From Epiperipatus broadwayi (taxonomy: Eukaryota; Onychophora; Udeonychophora; Euonychophora; Peripatidae), in assembly GCA_028023455.1 (NCBI GenBank), contig JAQFVV010006246.1, forward strand, positions 859,501 to 923,500: a stretch of 64,000 nucleotides of DNA, in the 5' to 3' direction. Of the stretch, positions 1-12,201 are shown in pieces. A program made the position numbers and the translations under genes. The notes below the pieces were generated by a model, which saw nothing but the letters and a program-made list of their open reading frames with translations, made no database searches and had not been told where the DNA came from. Numbering within the stretch: the stretch's first letter is position 1; each line of letters starts with the position of its first letter.

Positions 1-1245
1 AAAGAGAATAGTATAATAAAAATAGATAAGAACAAACAGAAGAAATGTTTAAAGCACATAAAAGGTTACTATGAAAAATACATGAAATCTATCAGAGGAC
101 AAAAGTCAGATTGCAAAGCATAATAGTGAAAAGCATTTAACAAAATAATGACATACAAATAAATCAAAATGTTCAGGAAAATAATTATAATAGAAACCAA
201 AAAAGTGAAAAAATTGGAATATGTATTGATGAAAGTGTTACAAATAATTACAGCATAAATGTTGAAGCTACTAGTAATGATGTCAATGCCTTTGATATTA
301 ATGCTCATTTGGATGAGAACACAAATAAGAAAGAATGTGATGAAACAAATGGAAAGTATTATAAAAGTTTATGATGGAAAATAATTTAATAGATTCTTCC
401 TTAAAATAAATGTTAATGTAGAAAATGAAAATGATATCAATGAAACCAAATGATAAATATATCAAAACAAGTGGAGGGAAATAATAAAAATGCATGAAAG
501 ATTATCGAAATAATAAATAAAAAGATTGAAAAATAAAAGAAGAAAATGACAAAGCAATTAGAAAGGTAAAAGAAGTCATAGAAAAGGTATAGGATCACGA
601 TATCAGAAAGATCTGTACTCAGATTTTACAATGCCAGGCCTTTCAACTCAAACATTTGACAGCTGTTACTCTTTTAAATGATCCAATAATATGAAAGATT
701 AGGGGTAACTTTTTCATTAAGTTAAACGAGATAGTTTTGTATATTGACAAAATAATATTGATCAGATAATAATGAAAATAACTAGGCAACAAATCTATGA
801 TTGGGCTTTTCAACTTTCAGTATAAGAGATTTCCAAAAATTAGAGATGAAATTAGTATACACTATAGGGTTGTTGAAAAAAAAATAATAATCTACAAAAG
901 ATGACCTGGATGTGAAGAAAGATTAATAGAAATCCAGAAAGTAAAGAAAATCAACAGATCACCATCCAGCCAGTCCAATTAGAGCCAAAAAGTTAAAACA
1001 GAAAAATCAATCTCTAGTAATTTACAGACTGCAAGAAATACTTGAATTAAGTTCCAGTTTGTATGTCAGTAAAAATATTAATATACCACTGAGCATTAGT
1101 AACATTAAATTTCTTTCTTTCAATTATGAAATAAAATTGGTTGAATTAAAATGTCAAAAGGAATTCAGCTCAATTATATTTCCCATATTAGATGGGGGTT
1201 ATGTACATATATAGCTACGTTGTTGTATTAAAAATAAATAAATAC
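1..1245 (+). other. Degenerate coding-like AT-rich stretch
   Basis: Several short + strand reading frames rich in Lys, Asn and Glu are interrupted by many stops, and the block ends in overlapping AATAAA hexamers near 1231-1245. This resembles a decayed retroelement or processed gene end, but no family motif can be recognised. It may equally be ordinary AT-rich intergenic DNA. Confidence 0.2.
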
Positions 1246-3600
1246 TTGACAATATACTCCTGTAATTTAGAATGATTTAATTGAAGGAAAAATAATAGTT
1301 AATCTTTCCATATGTTTTTTAATAATAATGAGCATTATTTAAATAATTTCTTTATCACATAATAAAAACAATTTTCGTAATTTTAATATTTGAAATGTAT
1401 TACAATTTATAAATGTTTGTAAAAAAAAAAAATTATAAAATTAAACAAATAATTTCTTTATTCTCTTCCTTCAATAATTATAATTAATTACCAGTTTTAT
1501 TTTACTTCTTGAAAAAAATATTAAGAGAAAATTTGTCCTTTAATAAGTAATGAAAGTTTACTGAAGAATTTTAAGTTTTATTTTGTAAGAGATAAAGTAG
1601 GTAAAGTTTTATGTTTAGTGAAAAAGAGGGGAAAATATAAAGTTCTAACATCTTTCTTAAATTCTGTTTCAAATAGTTAGTCATTCTTCGTTCTCTTTAT
1701 TTCTCTCCAAATTAATGAAGTGTTTATCAAGTCAGAGTAATTAACTGATTATCATATTTCTCTTTTAGCATAAGAAAAAAACAAGTACAATGGATTTTTT
1801 AAAATTATATTGCAATAAAAAAACAGGGAAATATATAAACAACTATTTTTGTAAAAATTGACCTAATTGGTTAGTATTTAATTTTTTCATGTATGTGGCA
1901 GAATTGTGATTGGTGCAAGACAGATTTGTTTCAAAACTAGGAATTTGGGTCAATCAGAAGACCTTAGTTTCTTGTAAGAAACAAGCATTCTTGATCTAAC
2001 ATATGAAGTGGACAGTCAGTTCCTGATCAAGCTGTTGAAAAGAGCAATCAGTTCCAGATCAAGCTGCTAGAGAAACAGTATAATTTAGTTGTGTTGAGCA
2101 TACTATTGCTTTAGATTAAAACAGGCAAAACTCTTCATACAATAGTGCCATTCAGTGCAAGCCAGAATAATCAATGTATGCCAGAAGGCTTGTGCATAAA
2201 ATTCCTATTTAGTGCCTACACATCCAATATTCCCAGACTACTTTCTAGCTTGTGACTTGTCAGTGAGGAGCTTTGGATCTGAGAGCACTTCACCTAGATC
2301 TTAGGATCTAATTCAACCCTCCAGTAGCCACTTTTTATCTCTACTTAACTACAAAACTATGAATCTAAAATTGAAAATGCAATAATATTTTCAATTCAAA
2401 ACCATTAGCTTATATAGTCATATAGATCAAAACTCAGTTCATTATCCATTCATTTTGGTGTCTTTGGTTTTTTAATAACCATAGCTACCACTGTCCTATT
2501 AGGCAGAATTGGTGTTAAACCACTAAATATCACATGATCAGTATTTCTTGTGTTTTATCACCTTCAATAAAAAAGAGAAGAAACTCCTGCTGTAATTTGC
2601 AATATAAGTCCTATTTCCAACCAAGGTCATAAATGTCTATGTGGATAAAAAAAAATAAAAAAATAATTTCTGTAACTTAGCCAGAAAAGTGGATGCATTA
2701 ACTATGTACATTAGTATCCTGAAATTAAGAAGCCTTCAAAAAGAAAATTTACACGGAGACAGTAAATTATAACTGCAAAAAAGAACTTAAATAAAAATTA
2801 CCCCATGGTACAAGATATTTTCTTTAGTGTGCAGTCTACAATTAAATTTATCAAGGAATTATTTTAATTAAATAACAATTGATAATAATTAATTTTATTC
2901 ATATCTTTTTTCAATTGAAACATGCTTATTATTATTATTATTTCCCCTCTAAAATTGGAAGGACTGTAGCCAATTGAACATTTTATCATTATTAGGCAAA
3001 TTTTTGTTTTTACAGATAATACTTACTTCTAATGACTAATATTTTAGGGTATCATTTTCTTTTGAAATGTTTTTTTTTTATTTATCTTTTTTCCAAAATT
3101 ATACAAAGAGCATAACTAATTTTAAAATGGCCCAATTTCTGATTGAAAAAATGTTCTTTAATTTTACTTATTGAAAAAGAAATAACTTAATGAAAGTAAA
3201 AGTTAATTAATTTAATGAATGTATAAATTTAAATTGTCATGTTAAAATCATATTTTTTTTTAATTAATCAGTTATTTTATTAAATAATTGTATAAAAATA
3301 TTCTAATGTTAATATTTTTATTCCTCCAGCATTCTGTTCTATGAATTGGCAGTGTAACTTGATGTCATTAAAGCTTAATATTTCAGATATTTTTTTGATA
3401 TTATCATAGTAAAATTATTTAGAGTAAGCCATTATATTTATTTATCTTTGGTTCACATTCAAAGTCTTTTGAATCTTTGCTTCCTGAGCTAGTTTAGAGC
3501 ATAATAATTAGTTATATGGATGTAAGGATTTATATGTGTGTTTGGACATTCAATGATGACTCTGTATGGTGCAAAGCTATCACCATTAAAGTCATCCATT
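1246..3600. other. No gene seen; AT-rich DNA
   Basis: Apart from the small tandem repeat and palindrome near 2 kb, I see only poly(A)/poly(T) runs and AT-rich sequence. No exon, RNA gene or transposon terminus could be supported. Confidence 0.5.
2016..2078. repeat. Two-copy tandem repeat, about 32 bp unit
   Basis: Units 2016-2047 and 2048-2078 both begin TCAGTTCC and share the core GATCAAGCTG, with a few substitutions. They lie in a moderately GC-richer patch (about 1850-2350). A perfect short palindrome, GTTTCTT-GT-AAGAAAC, lies just upstream at 1967-1982. The patch may be part of an unidentified interspersed repeat. Confidence 0.6.
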
Positions 3601-3621
3601 TACTACAATTTGTTTTTTTTA

Positions 3622-3845
3622 TTAAAATTGAAGTTTATAGTTAGCCAGTACATTAATAGTACTATTTGGCCAGAGAATTGATGATAAATAGTATGTTTCA
3701 CTATCATAGCATATTTTTATTCCAAGTAATGGATTAGTACTTAGTATATGCATCCAGAGTATTGTGTTATATGCTGCTCTGGCAGTTGCTAAGTAAGTAG
3801 CCTGCTTTATAGTGTATCTTTTTTTAAATCCAGTCACAAGGGTGA
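3622..3845 (-). CDS. Exon candidate, weakly like a class C GPCR ligand-binding segment
   Basis: The - strand is open for about 70 codons after a good splice acceptor (pyrimidine-containing tract ending AACAG, exon beginning TCACCC at 3845). The translation contains ATARAAYNTILWMHIL followed by NPLLGIKICYDSET, then STINVLANY. The pattern of helix, 'NPLLG-k-I' and 'yDs' resembles the N-terminal ligand-binding region of metabotropic glutamate/calcium-sensing type receptors, where a long helix leads to LLPG-x-x-x-G-x-x-x-x-D. I see no Cys at the expected position after the DS, no neighbouring exons and no clear donor site. It may be a lone exon of a receptor-like gene, a decayed duplicate, or chance. 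Confidence 0.25.
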
Positions 3846-3859
3846 CTGTTGATTGACAA

Positions 3860-4064
3860 TTATTGATTCATTATTGTTGGATTCATTGTTATCTTGTGTG
3901 ATACTGATAGTGGAACTTATAAGAATAGTTGTTATGCCTACTTATAAGTTAGTTTATGCTCATTTGTTCATGTGTATATGCTTAATTATCCTTATGGATA
4001 TTTATTTGCTCATTATATTCGATGAGTTATGGGAATGATGATCATTTTTCATTTCCTCATATTC

Positions 4065-4096
<32 letters not shown>

Positions 4097-5340
4097 CCCA
4101 TACCCCCATTTTCACTTATAATTTTTCATACCATATTAATATAATCAGAGAAGTGTTGAGATAGTGGGTTATTAAATTCATCTTTTTACCATGTGACATA
4201 AAATTTTCCAAAAGAATAAAAAGTACTTGTGTCTATAAATCTTTCACAAAATTTTTGGAAGTGATGTATTTAAGATGATTATCATACAATGATGATCACT
4301 GTTTATAAAATTATTCAAAGAAAACATTTTTACTTTGATAAAATCATTTGCATCTGTCTAGTCAGATAAATGTTAGTGAAAAAAAGTTGCTTTTATTTTG
4401 CATTTGTAATTCATAGTTAATGAAGTTGCTAGTACATGATTAACCTTTTGGATGAAAAATATGGCAATATACCCCCTGGCTGAAAAAGGATCAATAACCT
4501 ATAAGCACTTATTGAATGATCAATGTTTTGGTCATTCCAAAATAAAAGTAGACAAGGATGAATTTAATGCTGTTATATCTCAGAATTTTATCTTGGATAA
4601 TTAAAAAGGGGGTTTGTGAGTATAAATCTGATGCTTGCCATTCAGGAAGGCTAATAGAATTTGAATGTGATTCTCCCATGTAATATTTATTAATTAGTCA
4701 AGATCATAATATATGTTTTAGAGTAGAAAAAACAATGAATTATAGCTTTTAATACTCATGAGTCATGTAATTGTTTGCTGAGTTTAATAAAATTTTAAAG
4801 AATATTTTTTAGCTCTATTATTCTTAGGAAGGCAGTTATTATGGTTAGAAAATTCGCAAAAGAAGGCTGTAAATTTACTACTTAATTTATATAAATATTT
4901 TTTTAAAAAGTAAAAACTTTTTTATTGTTAATCATAGTTTTATTGTAAATTGTTTTTTTTTGTGTGCTTTTGTATTTAATATTGTAAATCATTTTTTAAT
5001 TTATTTATTTATTCTGTCAGTCCAATAGTAAAATCAAAAAGATTGAATGGAGATAAGAATATCAACTCCAATATCACTAAGCAGTTTCAATATAACTTAA
5101 TTTTTACCATTTGTTTCAGGTTTTTCCAATTCATATTTTTTAAAAAAATTAGTTGTAAATTTTTTTTTATTTTAAAGATACTTTACTGGTTTTATTGTTT
5201 ATAAAGTTTATTACATTATTAACACAGATCCTAGGCTTAAAAAATAATGAAATGATTTTCTGAAGTAATTTTTTTCACATCTATCTGAGATACAAAAGTT
5301 TTTACATTTTTAATTATTTTTTTTTTATAAATTATTATCA
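3860..5340. other. No gene seen; AT-rich DNA with an (AT)n(GT)n microsatellite
   Basis: A compound (AT)n(GT)n tract lies at about 4065-4097. The rest is AT-rich with frequent stops in all frames. No transposon ends or RNA genes were recognised. Confidence 0.5.
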
Positions 5341-5384
5341 GTTTTTCGATGAATTTGCACTATTACTGTGTTTTTTTTTTCAAG

Positions 5385-5531
5385 ATTGATAGACAGCAGC
5401 AGAAAGCTACCTCTAATGATCAACAATTTTGTGCTTTTGCTAAAAGATATTTGAAAGATAATTCTGTTATTTTTAAAACATTATCTCAATCATTGGACAC
5501 TATTTTTCTTATCTATTTTTTACTTAAATAA
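5385..5531 (+). CDS. Possible terminal exon of an unknown gene
   Basis: A strong-looking acceptor (ten T residues then CAAG, 5371-5384) precedes 48 open codons ending in TAA at 5529-5531. The peptide starts IDRQQQKATSNDQQ and continues as a mixed-composition sequence (FCAFAKRYLKDNS) before a hydrophobic end. Its composition is less AT-driven than the surroundings, which is why it is listed. No domain is recognised and no partner exons were found, so it may be chance. Confidence 0.18.
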   Translation: MDRQQQKATSNDQQFCAFAKRYLKDNSVIFKTLSQSLDTIFLIYFLLK

Positions 5532-5907
5532 GCTAACTTTTTTAAATTTTAAATATGTTATATGATTTGGTATGATTTGTCTATTACATTCAATTTCAAT
5601 ATTTAATACTTTATGCCAATATTTTGCTATTCAACATTTAGTAATAGTGTTTGATATTCTGAATAGACAGGTATCACTGTAAAATCATTGAAATATTAAT
5701 TTATGTATTAGTTTAACATTTTATATAAAATTTTGAAACATTAAATAAAAATTGAAATTGTTTAATATTAATTTACATATTCTAATATAACAATCATTTT
5801 TGTTTTAAAAATATTTGTAAAATATAATTATTGGTAGAATATCCAATACCTAATAACATTTCATGTAATATGTGCTTATAAATTCATGGTAGTATATATA
5901 TATATAT
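5532..5907. other. AT-rich DNA ending in the (AT)n target tract of the Gypsy element
   Basis: No coding signal. The last 15 bases (5893-5907) are pure alternating AT, directly abutting the TG of the left LTR. The sequence right of the element (17294 onward) also starts ATATATAT, so the target duplication is hidden within the dinucleotide tract. Confidence 0.7.
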
Positions 5908-8283
5908 TGTAACGGGCTGGTGGATTCCAGAAGAGATAGGGGGGGTGCATTTTACTATGGTCGGACTTTGGGACTTCAGATAGGATGCAAACCTATGATT
6001 ACACGATGAAATACATAACCTATGATTGTACCTACTTCCAATAGACTAGCTCTACCTATTTTTATTAAATTAGATACAATTTGGACCAGTTCATCCAGTT
6101 CTCACCCCTTTCCAGCCACGTGGTACCACAGTATTCAAATTCAGGGAGTAATTGCCTGAGCTCTCTTATCAGGGAAGGAGATCACACTAATAGTAGTTAT
6201 TGCACCTCTATATAGGTGATAATTAACTATCAAAAATCAATTAAGCATAGGATATATAAAAAAAATAATGTATGTGCAGTATAAGTATATATGTATTAAA
6301 AGTTATAATAAATGGCTTAAATATGTATATGTATTTCCTCCATTATATTAATAATATTAATAAGTGTAAAACTAAATAAGATAATAATGTTTATAATGGA
6401 TATGTGAATAATAAAGAACTATAAAGCTGATGGTGGATATTGAAATAATGATGAGTTAGAGACCAAACCAAAATAATGAATTATATAAACATTTATTGAC
6501 TAACAAAAAAAATATAAAGTATTAATAACAATTAAGTCTGATATATGTAATTCATTTTGTCAAGAATGAATCTCTACCACATCGATATCTATAATGATAT
6601 TAATAAAAATAAAACCCTTGCCCTAAACCCAATGGTAGAAGTTCATTTACTTGTCTAATTATTTACAACCACGAATATATAAAATCATAATATGTACATG
6701 TGATTTCGATTTCTAACTGGCTAATTTAATATATATATACATAACATAACAACAACAAAAAAAAATATTTGTTGTCTAGATAAATCAATGATTATAAATC
6801 ATTGATTTATAAAAGCAATACAAAGGTAAGTTTAATTAATAATAAAAAAATCTATCAGTGTGTTTTACTTAATATAAGATGATATTAAAATTTCTTACCT
6901 CCCAATTTTCTATATGTTGTCAAAAGTCAGTCAGCTGGGCAGGTCAAAACTATTAATTTTTTTTTATTCTTATTACAATTATAAATGATAAAATATATAT
7001 ATATGAGTCTAATTCCCCCCCCTTATTACTCTCATACAGAGTACTCCAAAAATTATTCACATTAGCTTCCATTTGTAGAAACGAAAATAATACATAAAAC
7101 TTACATATATACAAAATAATAAAACAAAAAAAATCACAATTTATATCCCATTATGTTAAATAAAGTTCGATGAGTCCTGGAAACTGTTCATTTGTTAAAT
7201 AAATTCCTAGGAATGGAGATGAAGTTTTATTCCCACGATGAAATTTGCAATTTCTTGTCTGAGTCAAGAAATAATAGTGTCCTCCATTTATCCTGTCCTG
7301 AATTTTGTTAGACATTTTATTTAAAACAAAGATGGTTTTTAAGTTTCCCTAAATGGGCAGGTAAAATTTTTAAACTTTTATGGCTTTATTGATGGGCATA
7401 TTATTACCCCATGGTATAAACTTTTTTAGCAAGCCATCATGATATAAAATTAATATATATTTATTAATTCATTTGCTTTTCAAAATTTCAATGACAATAT
7501 TACTATATATCAAAACAAATAATTATTGAATATTTCTGCAATGCTTAAGTTTCTCTTAATTTGTCTAATTAGCAAATAATTTCAAACTTCTTACTTTCAA
7601 ATTACCAAACGATTGCTTTAAAATTTCAGGTTTTGATCATTTTGATAAATATTTAAATATATAAATATTTATACATTTAAATTCAAACACACATCTATTT
7701 TGTATTTGAATTTATTTTTAAGTAGAAAAATAATAATAATGTTCCATCTTCAAATGCAGAAGAAAATTATAACCTTTAATACTGCGTTCTGGTCGCATGA
7801 AGTTATTTTAAGCATTTTAACCTTGACATTTCCTATTGTTTAAATGACGTAATAAAAATAAATGGGATTATAAATAAAAAAATAATAATTTATAAATATT
7901 TTAAATTTCATTTCCCCAAATTTCATCTCCACAAATGGTTGCCTTATGTTTACATTTTAATCCAGTCATTGTTTTTATTTATTTATCTCTCTTAAGTTTA
8001 CGTGTAAGTTTTTTTTTATAGTTATCCCCAATTATTAACATATAATACATTGTATTCTAGTGTTAATATACCTATCTGTTTCTCCTATTAATTTATTGGC
8101 TTTTATTACTTCTCTAGAAATAAAAAAATGTTTATACACATGTATATGTTGGAAAGGAAAAAAAATGTTAATATTACAATTTGCTTGGCAATTTATTAGT
8201 TAAGCAAATATATTATGTGACTCCAATTGGTAGAGTGTCTTAAATAATTGGATGGTGTGGCGATCTTGTAGCTCATCACTACA
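5908..8283 (-). repeat. 3' LTR of the Gypsy element (2376 bp)
   Basis: Matches 14927-17293 nearly end to end, with scattered substitutions and small indels; examples are an extra 'ACCTA'-type insertion near 5991 and a different patch after the shared CAGCTGGG at about 6930 versus 15950. It begins TG and ends CA. In element orientation an AATAAATG (complement of CATTTATT at 6488-6495) is a plausible polyadenylation signal. A strong palindrome around 6787-6810 (AATCAATGATTATAAATCATTGATT region) is present in both LTRs. A length of 2.4 kb is long for Gypsy. Confidence 0.95.
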
Positions 8284-8297
8284 AACCCCTTCTCTTA
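8284..8297 (-). other. Polypurine tract of the Gypsy element
   Basis: The - strand reads TAAGAGAAGGGGTT immediately before the 3' LTR. This purine run is at the expected site for plus-strand priming of reverse transcription. Confidence 0.85.
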
Positions 8298-8940
8298 CAG
8301 GGTTAAAATTCTAACTTATGGATAGAATTTTATCACTAACATATAAGTACGCATTTGTTTAATGCTGGATTGAGTTAGGTTTCAATGAAGGGTTTTAAAA
8401 AAAAAAAATTTACTCCAATGTTGCTAGAATTTTATCAGCTAGTCTTTCAAAATTACTTTACACTTTCTTTTTATGGTTAAATCATATATCATTTAAAGTG
8501 TGATTTGAACTTAAGGATTTTTTTTCTTTTCTCTATTGATGGCTATGTGGACCAAACAATAAACCGGTAATGTGTCTCTATTTAGATGGCACATAAATTT
8601 ATTTGTTAGCCTTTATCCTGCTCCTTTTTTGAGTCTTACTGGATTTTTTTGAAGGTCTAACTAAATATTAGAGCATCCATTACACTGTATGGATTGACTC
8701 TTCTATCTCGGTTACTGTCAAGATAACCCAATGCTTTTAAAACATTAACCTGGGTATATCCTCATCAACAAAAAAAATATATATAAATATAATATCCCTA
8801 GTTATACTTTTTTTTTTTAATCACCTAGATATAAATATAAATATTTTCTCTGATATTGTTTTTATCTCTTACTATGCTTTAACTATCACTTCTAGTTATT
8901 ATTCCAGCTGGGTTGTGCATTCTATAAAGCAACTGTATGT
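8298..8940 (-). other. Noncoding 3' internal region of the Gypsy element
   Basis: About 640 bp between the integrase stop and the polypurine tract. All frames have many stops. No env-like reading frame, signal peptide or membrane segment can be supported. Confidence 0.7.
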
Positions 8941-10062
8941 TCATATGGAGGTTCCAAGATATGGTTTTAAGATACGGGCATTATATGTTCCACGTACCTC
9001 TCCTCCAATATCAATCCAATATGCATTATGACCAGATTGTTTTACTATTGTAAATGGTCCTTCATATTGATTAAAAAACTTATGGTACATATTATCTTGT
9101 GGTTTACTTACATGTGGGGTTTTTATCAAGACTTTGTCCCCTACTTTAAAATTATGATATACCTTTCCTTTTTTATCTTTATTTCTTAGGTCAGCCATTT
9201 TCTTGAGCCTTTCATATGCTTGTAGTCTTTCCTGTTCCACATTTATTTCTGTGGGATATACTGGGGGTTGATATGCAGTGAATAAAATAGGTGTGAGTTG
9301 GTGTAAATGTAGTCTAATGGGCGTGAATCCTGTTGATTCGTTTATGCTCCAGTTAATATAATTGACTACACACTTTGTTTGCTTTACCCAACCCTTATGC
9401 TCATTTCCCAAATAGGTCCTGAACAAACGTCCGAGCTCCCGCATTATGCGTTCGCAAGGGTTTGATTGTGGATTCCTAATGGATGTAAGCACATGTTTGA
9501 TCTGTGATTTTTCCACCCATTTTTTCCATTCCTTTGATAGAAAAGGGGTGCCATGATCTGTTAAGATGGCTCCAGGCTTCCCTATCAATAGAAATTGGAG
9601 GGTGTCTAATACCTTGATCGTATGTCTGGTATTAGCTTGGGGTATTGGGTAAGCAGACACATACTTAGAAAAGAGATCATAGGTGACTAACAAGTATTTT
9701 TGCTTGTTGAATGGAGGTAATGGCCCATAATAGTCTATCGCTAGGATCTCATTTGGTCTTTCTGGTATGATTGATCTTAATGAACCACCATATTTTTGGT
9801 TTACTGGCTTAGCTTTTAAACAATTCAGACAGTCCCGAAGTACGCTGAGGACATCACGATACATTTTTGGCCAGTAAAACCAATTTTTAATAGTATGCTC
9901 AGTTTTATGAGCACCAAAATGTCCATATAAACTATGTATATGTCTTATGAGTGGGATTCGAATAGATTTAGGTATTACTACCCTCCACTCATCCGTAGGT
10001 GAATTTATATTATATAATAAGACCTGGTTTTCTATCTTGTATAATGTGAGATTTTTTGGCAC
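8941..10062 (-). CDS. Gypsy integrase (intact domain)
   Basis: Inserts the cDNA into the genome. An uninterrupted 373-codon frame contains an N-terminal zinc-binding HHCC module (RHIHSLYGHFGAHKTEH, then LRDCLNCLKAK). The rve core has the DDE triad in LAIDYYGPLP, AILTDHGTPF and NPCERIMREL. The C-terminal module has the GPY/F-type motif YEGPFTIV. No chromodomain follows, so targeting to (AT)n cannot be explained by a chromodomain seen here. The upstream frame (RNase H) ends in a different frame overlapping 10032-10062, so one frameshift separates integrase from the rest of pol. The ATG at 10062 is simply the first in frame; the native protein would be cut from a polyprotein. Confidence 0.93.
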   Translation of the reverse strand: MPKNLTLYKIENQVLLYNINSPTDEWRVVIPKSIRIPLIRHIHSLYGHFGAHKTEHTIKNWFYWPKMYRDVLSVLRDCLNCLKAKPVNQKYGGSLRSIIPERPNEILAIDYYGPLPPFNKQKYLLVTYDLFSKYVSAYPIPQANTRHTIKVLDTLQFLLIGKPGAILTDHGTPFLSKEWKKWVEKSQIKHVLTSIRNPQSNPCERIMRELGRLFRTYLGNEHKGWVKQTKCVVNYINWSINESTGFTPIRLHLHQLTPILFTAYQPPVYPTEINVEQERLQAYERLKKMADLRNKDKKGKVYHNFKVGDKVLIKTPHVSKPQDNMYHKFFNQYEGPFTIVKQSGHNAYWIDIGGEVRGTYNARILKPYLGTSI

Positions 10063-10415
10063 ATGCAGAACTTTCTCCCATTTAAAGCTTTAATTATTGG
10101 GTTTAATTCAGGATTTTTTGACTGTATGCCTTGTAAGTTTTCTAAATCGTTCTCTACATTCTTATCATTAATTAGATTGATGTTAGTAATGTAGGTATTA
10201 TCTACTGATAGGTTATATTGTTCTGACCTACATGGGTTTCGACTGAGCACATCTGCTACAACATTCTCGGATCCTTTGCAATATTGAACAGTGTAATTAA
10301 ATTCCTGTAATAACAAGCTCCACCGGATTAAACGACTGTTGGTCAAGTAGCTGTGATTCAGGAATTCGAGGCTTTTGTGATCTGTGACCACTATCACCTC
10401 TGATCCAAGAAGCAT
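10032..10415 (-). pseudogene. Gypsy RNase H, C-terminal part, and tether to integrase
   Basis: Degrades the RNA strand of the RNA/DNA hybrid. This frame holds the third and fourth catalytic aspartates of the Ty3/Gypsy RNase H (VIVVTDHKSLEFL and NVVADVLSRNP). It follows the preceding block after a single in-frame stop at 10416-10418 and ends in a frameshift near 10032-10062, where the integrase frame begins. The 60 residues after ADVLSR are a poorly conserved linker. Confidence 0.88.
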
Positions 10416-10418
10416 TTG

Positions 10419-10784
10419 TCAAAACTTTTGGAAGGCCCACACTATTGCTAGTGCTTCCTTCTCGGTGACTGTATAATTTAATTCTGGACCTTTCAAAAGG
10501 TGGCTGATGAAATAGAGGACACCGGGTTGACCATCCTCCTGGATCTGGGACAATGTTACCCCTAATCCAAAACCACTGCTGTCCGTTTGAACAATAAATG
10601 GTTTGTTAAAATCAGGGAAGGCTAAGATGGTTTGCTCTAAAAACCCTGTTTTAATCTTTGCAAATGCCTCATCTTGTTCATTAGTCCAGTTCCACTTTTC
10701 ATCCTTTCTAAGGAGTTTTAGTAATGGTTCCATGTGGTCAGAGAACTTTCGATAAAAACGATTGTAGAAATTACATAGTCCCAA
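10419..10784 (-). pseudogene. Gypsy RT connection and RNase H N-terminal part
   Basis: Begins LGLCNFYNRF-like (the conserved 'FLGLxNFYRRF' of the RT thumb/connection). It contains KDEKWNWTNEQDEAFAKIK, then the RNase H start FIVQTDSSGFGLG with the first catalytic Asp and YTVTEKEALAIVWAF with the catalytic Glu. It is separated from the RT palm by a frameshift in a T-rich run near 10790-10826 and from the rest of RNase H by one stop. Confidence 0.9.
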
Positions 10785-10825
10785 GAATGATCTAATTTTT
10801 TTTTATTAGTGGGCTTTGGAAAGTT

Positions 10826-12193
10826 CTATATGGCAATGATTTTGTCTGGATGTGGTCTTATCCCATTGCAACCAATGATGTGACCTAAAAAGACTACCTC
10901 ATTACAAACTAAAGTACTCTTCTTGAAGTTGACCTTTATCCCCCTTTTTAAACACTCTTTAAAGAATATAGTTAGGTGTTGAAGATGTTCCTCAACTGTA
11001 GTAGATGCTATTACTATATCATCCACATAAATGATTGCAATCTGTTTAACCTCAGGTGATAGGGTTTTGTCCAGGCACCTTATTAAACCAGAACCACTAT
11101 TGATCAATCCAAAGGGCATCCTATTAAAATGATAAGTGAAACCCTCATACCGGAAGGCAGTATATTGGCGATCATCAGGATGGAGTTCGATTTGCCATTA
11201 ACTGGAGGTTAAATCAAAGGTAGAGAATACCTTCTTATTTCCAAATTTCATGAATAATTCATGGATGGGCGGTGGAATGTTTCTATCAGGAACTGTAATT
11301 TTGTTTAGTTGACGAGCATCCAAACAAAATCTCATCGACCCATCTTTTTTCTTCACAGTTACAATTGGATTACAATAAGGTGAAGAACATTTGGAAATAA
11401 TTCCCCAATCTAGCATCTTGTTGATTTGCTTAGTTATCTCTTCACGATACTGATATGGAATAGGATACGATCTGGATTGGAATGGTTGGTCATGAATGAG
11501 TCTTATTCTTTGCTGGAAACCCTCTATTATCCCTGGTATTTCTGAGAAAATTGGGCTAAACTGATTTATAACTGATCGCAATTCCTTCATACTATCGCTT
11601 CCAATCAAGTTGGATTGTGCGATTTTTTGTCCTATGAGTGCTTCTGGGATGGTAGATATTATGCAGTCAACTTCAGGTAGGTCATATCTTGGAAGCAATG
11701 TCATCTCCAAGATCTCATCACTAACCCTAACTGTCTTATCAGAGAAATCAATAAAACAATGGTTTTTATGCAGGAAATCTGCCCCTAAGATGACATCATG
11801 TATTAAGCCATTCAGTATTAAAAACACATGATAGAGAATTGTTTGGCCAATGTTCAAATGAACCCAGATTTGTTTTTGTGCTAGTTTAGCTTTTCTATTG
11901 TTTGCCATGGTGACTTGTACTGATTTCAGTGGTAGGGTCTTAATGTTTGGATTTTTAATCAGAACCTTATGATAGAAATTGTCTGATATAACTGAAATTT
12001 GGCTACCTGAGTCTAATAAGGCTTTTACTAGCAAACCCTCAAACAAAATCTCTATCATGGGGCAGCTTTGCAAAGCAAAATTGGTTGCTTTGTCATCCCA
12101 TGAGCACATTAGATTAGTGATTTCTCCTATTATGGTTTGACTAGTGTTCCTCATTGCATTTACGGTTTCTTGAGGTGAGGAACATGGCCTCAA
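10826..12193 (-). pseudogene. Gypsy protease and reverse transcriptase, one in-frame stop
   Basis: The N-terminal part has the retropepsin active site LLDSGSQISVIS and the downstream VILGADFL flap-to-core motif. RT follows: WGIISKCSSPYCNPIVTVKKKDG, RFCLDARQLN and KVFSTFDLTSS, then a TAA stop at 11198-11200 in place of the usual residue before WQIEL. The same frame continues through RMPFGLINSG and the catalytic IIYVDDIVIAS to LVCNEVVFLGHIIG. The frame opens near the gag stop at 12202-12204, so gag-pol frameshifting is likely in an intact copy. Missing Phe/Gly at the stop and a later frameshift show this copy is dead. Confidence 0.92.
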
Positions 12194-12201
12194 GTACCAT
12201 T

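Noticed and set aside
2930-2945. CRISPR-like or regular repeat arrays
   Set aside because: Only simple ATT/TA microsatellites; no regularly spaced direct repeats with unique spacers apart from the minisatellite at 59 kb, whose spacers are TA-rich and variable.
11610-11831. + strand open frames across the Gypsy pol and gag (also 12154-12601, 13494-13959, 14137-14470)
   Set aside because: They are antisense shadows of the recognisable - strand protease, RT and gag sequence.
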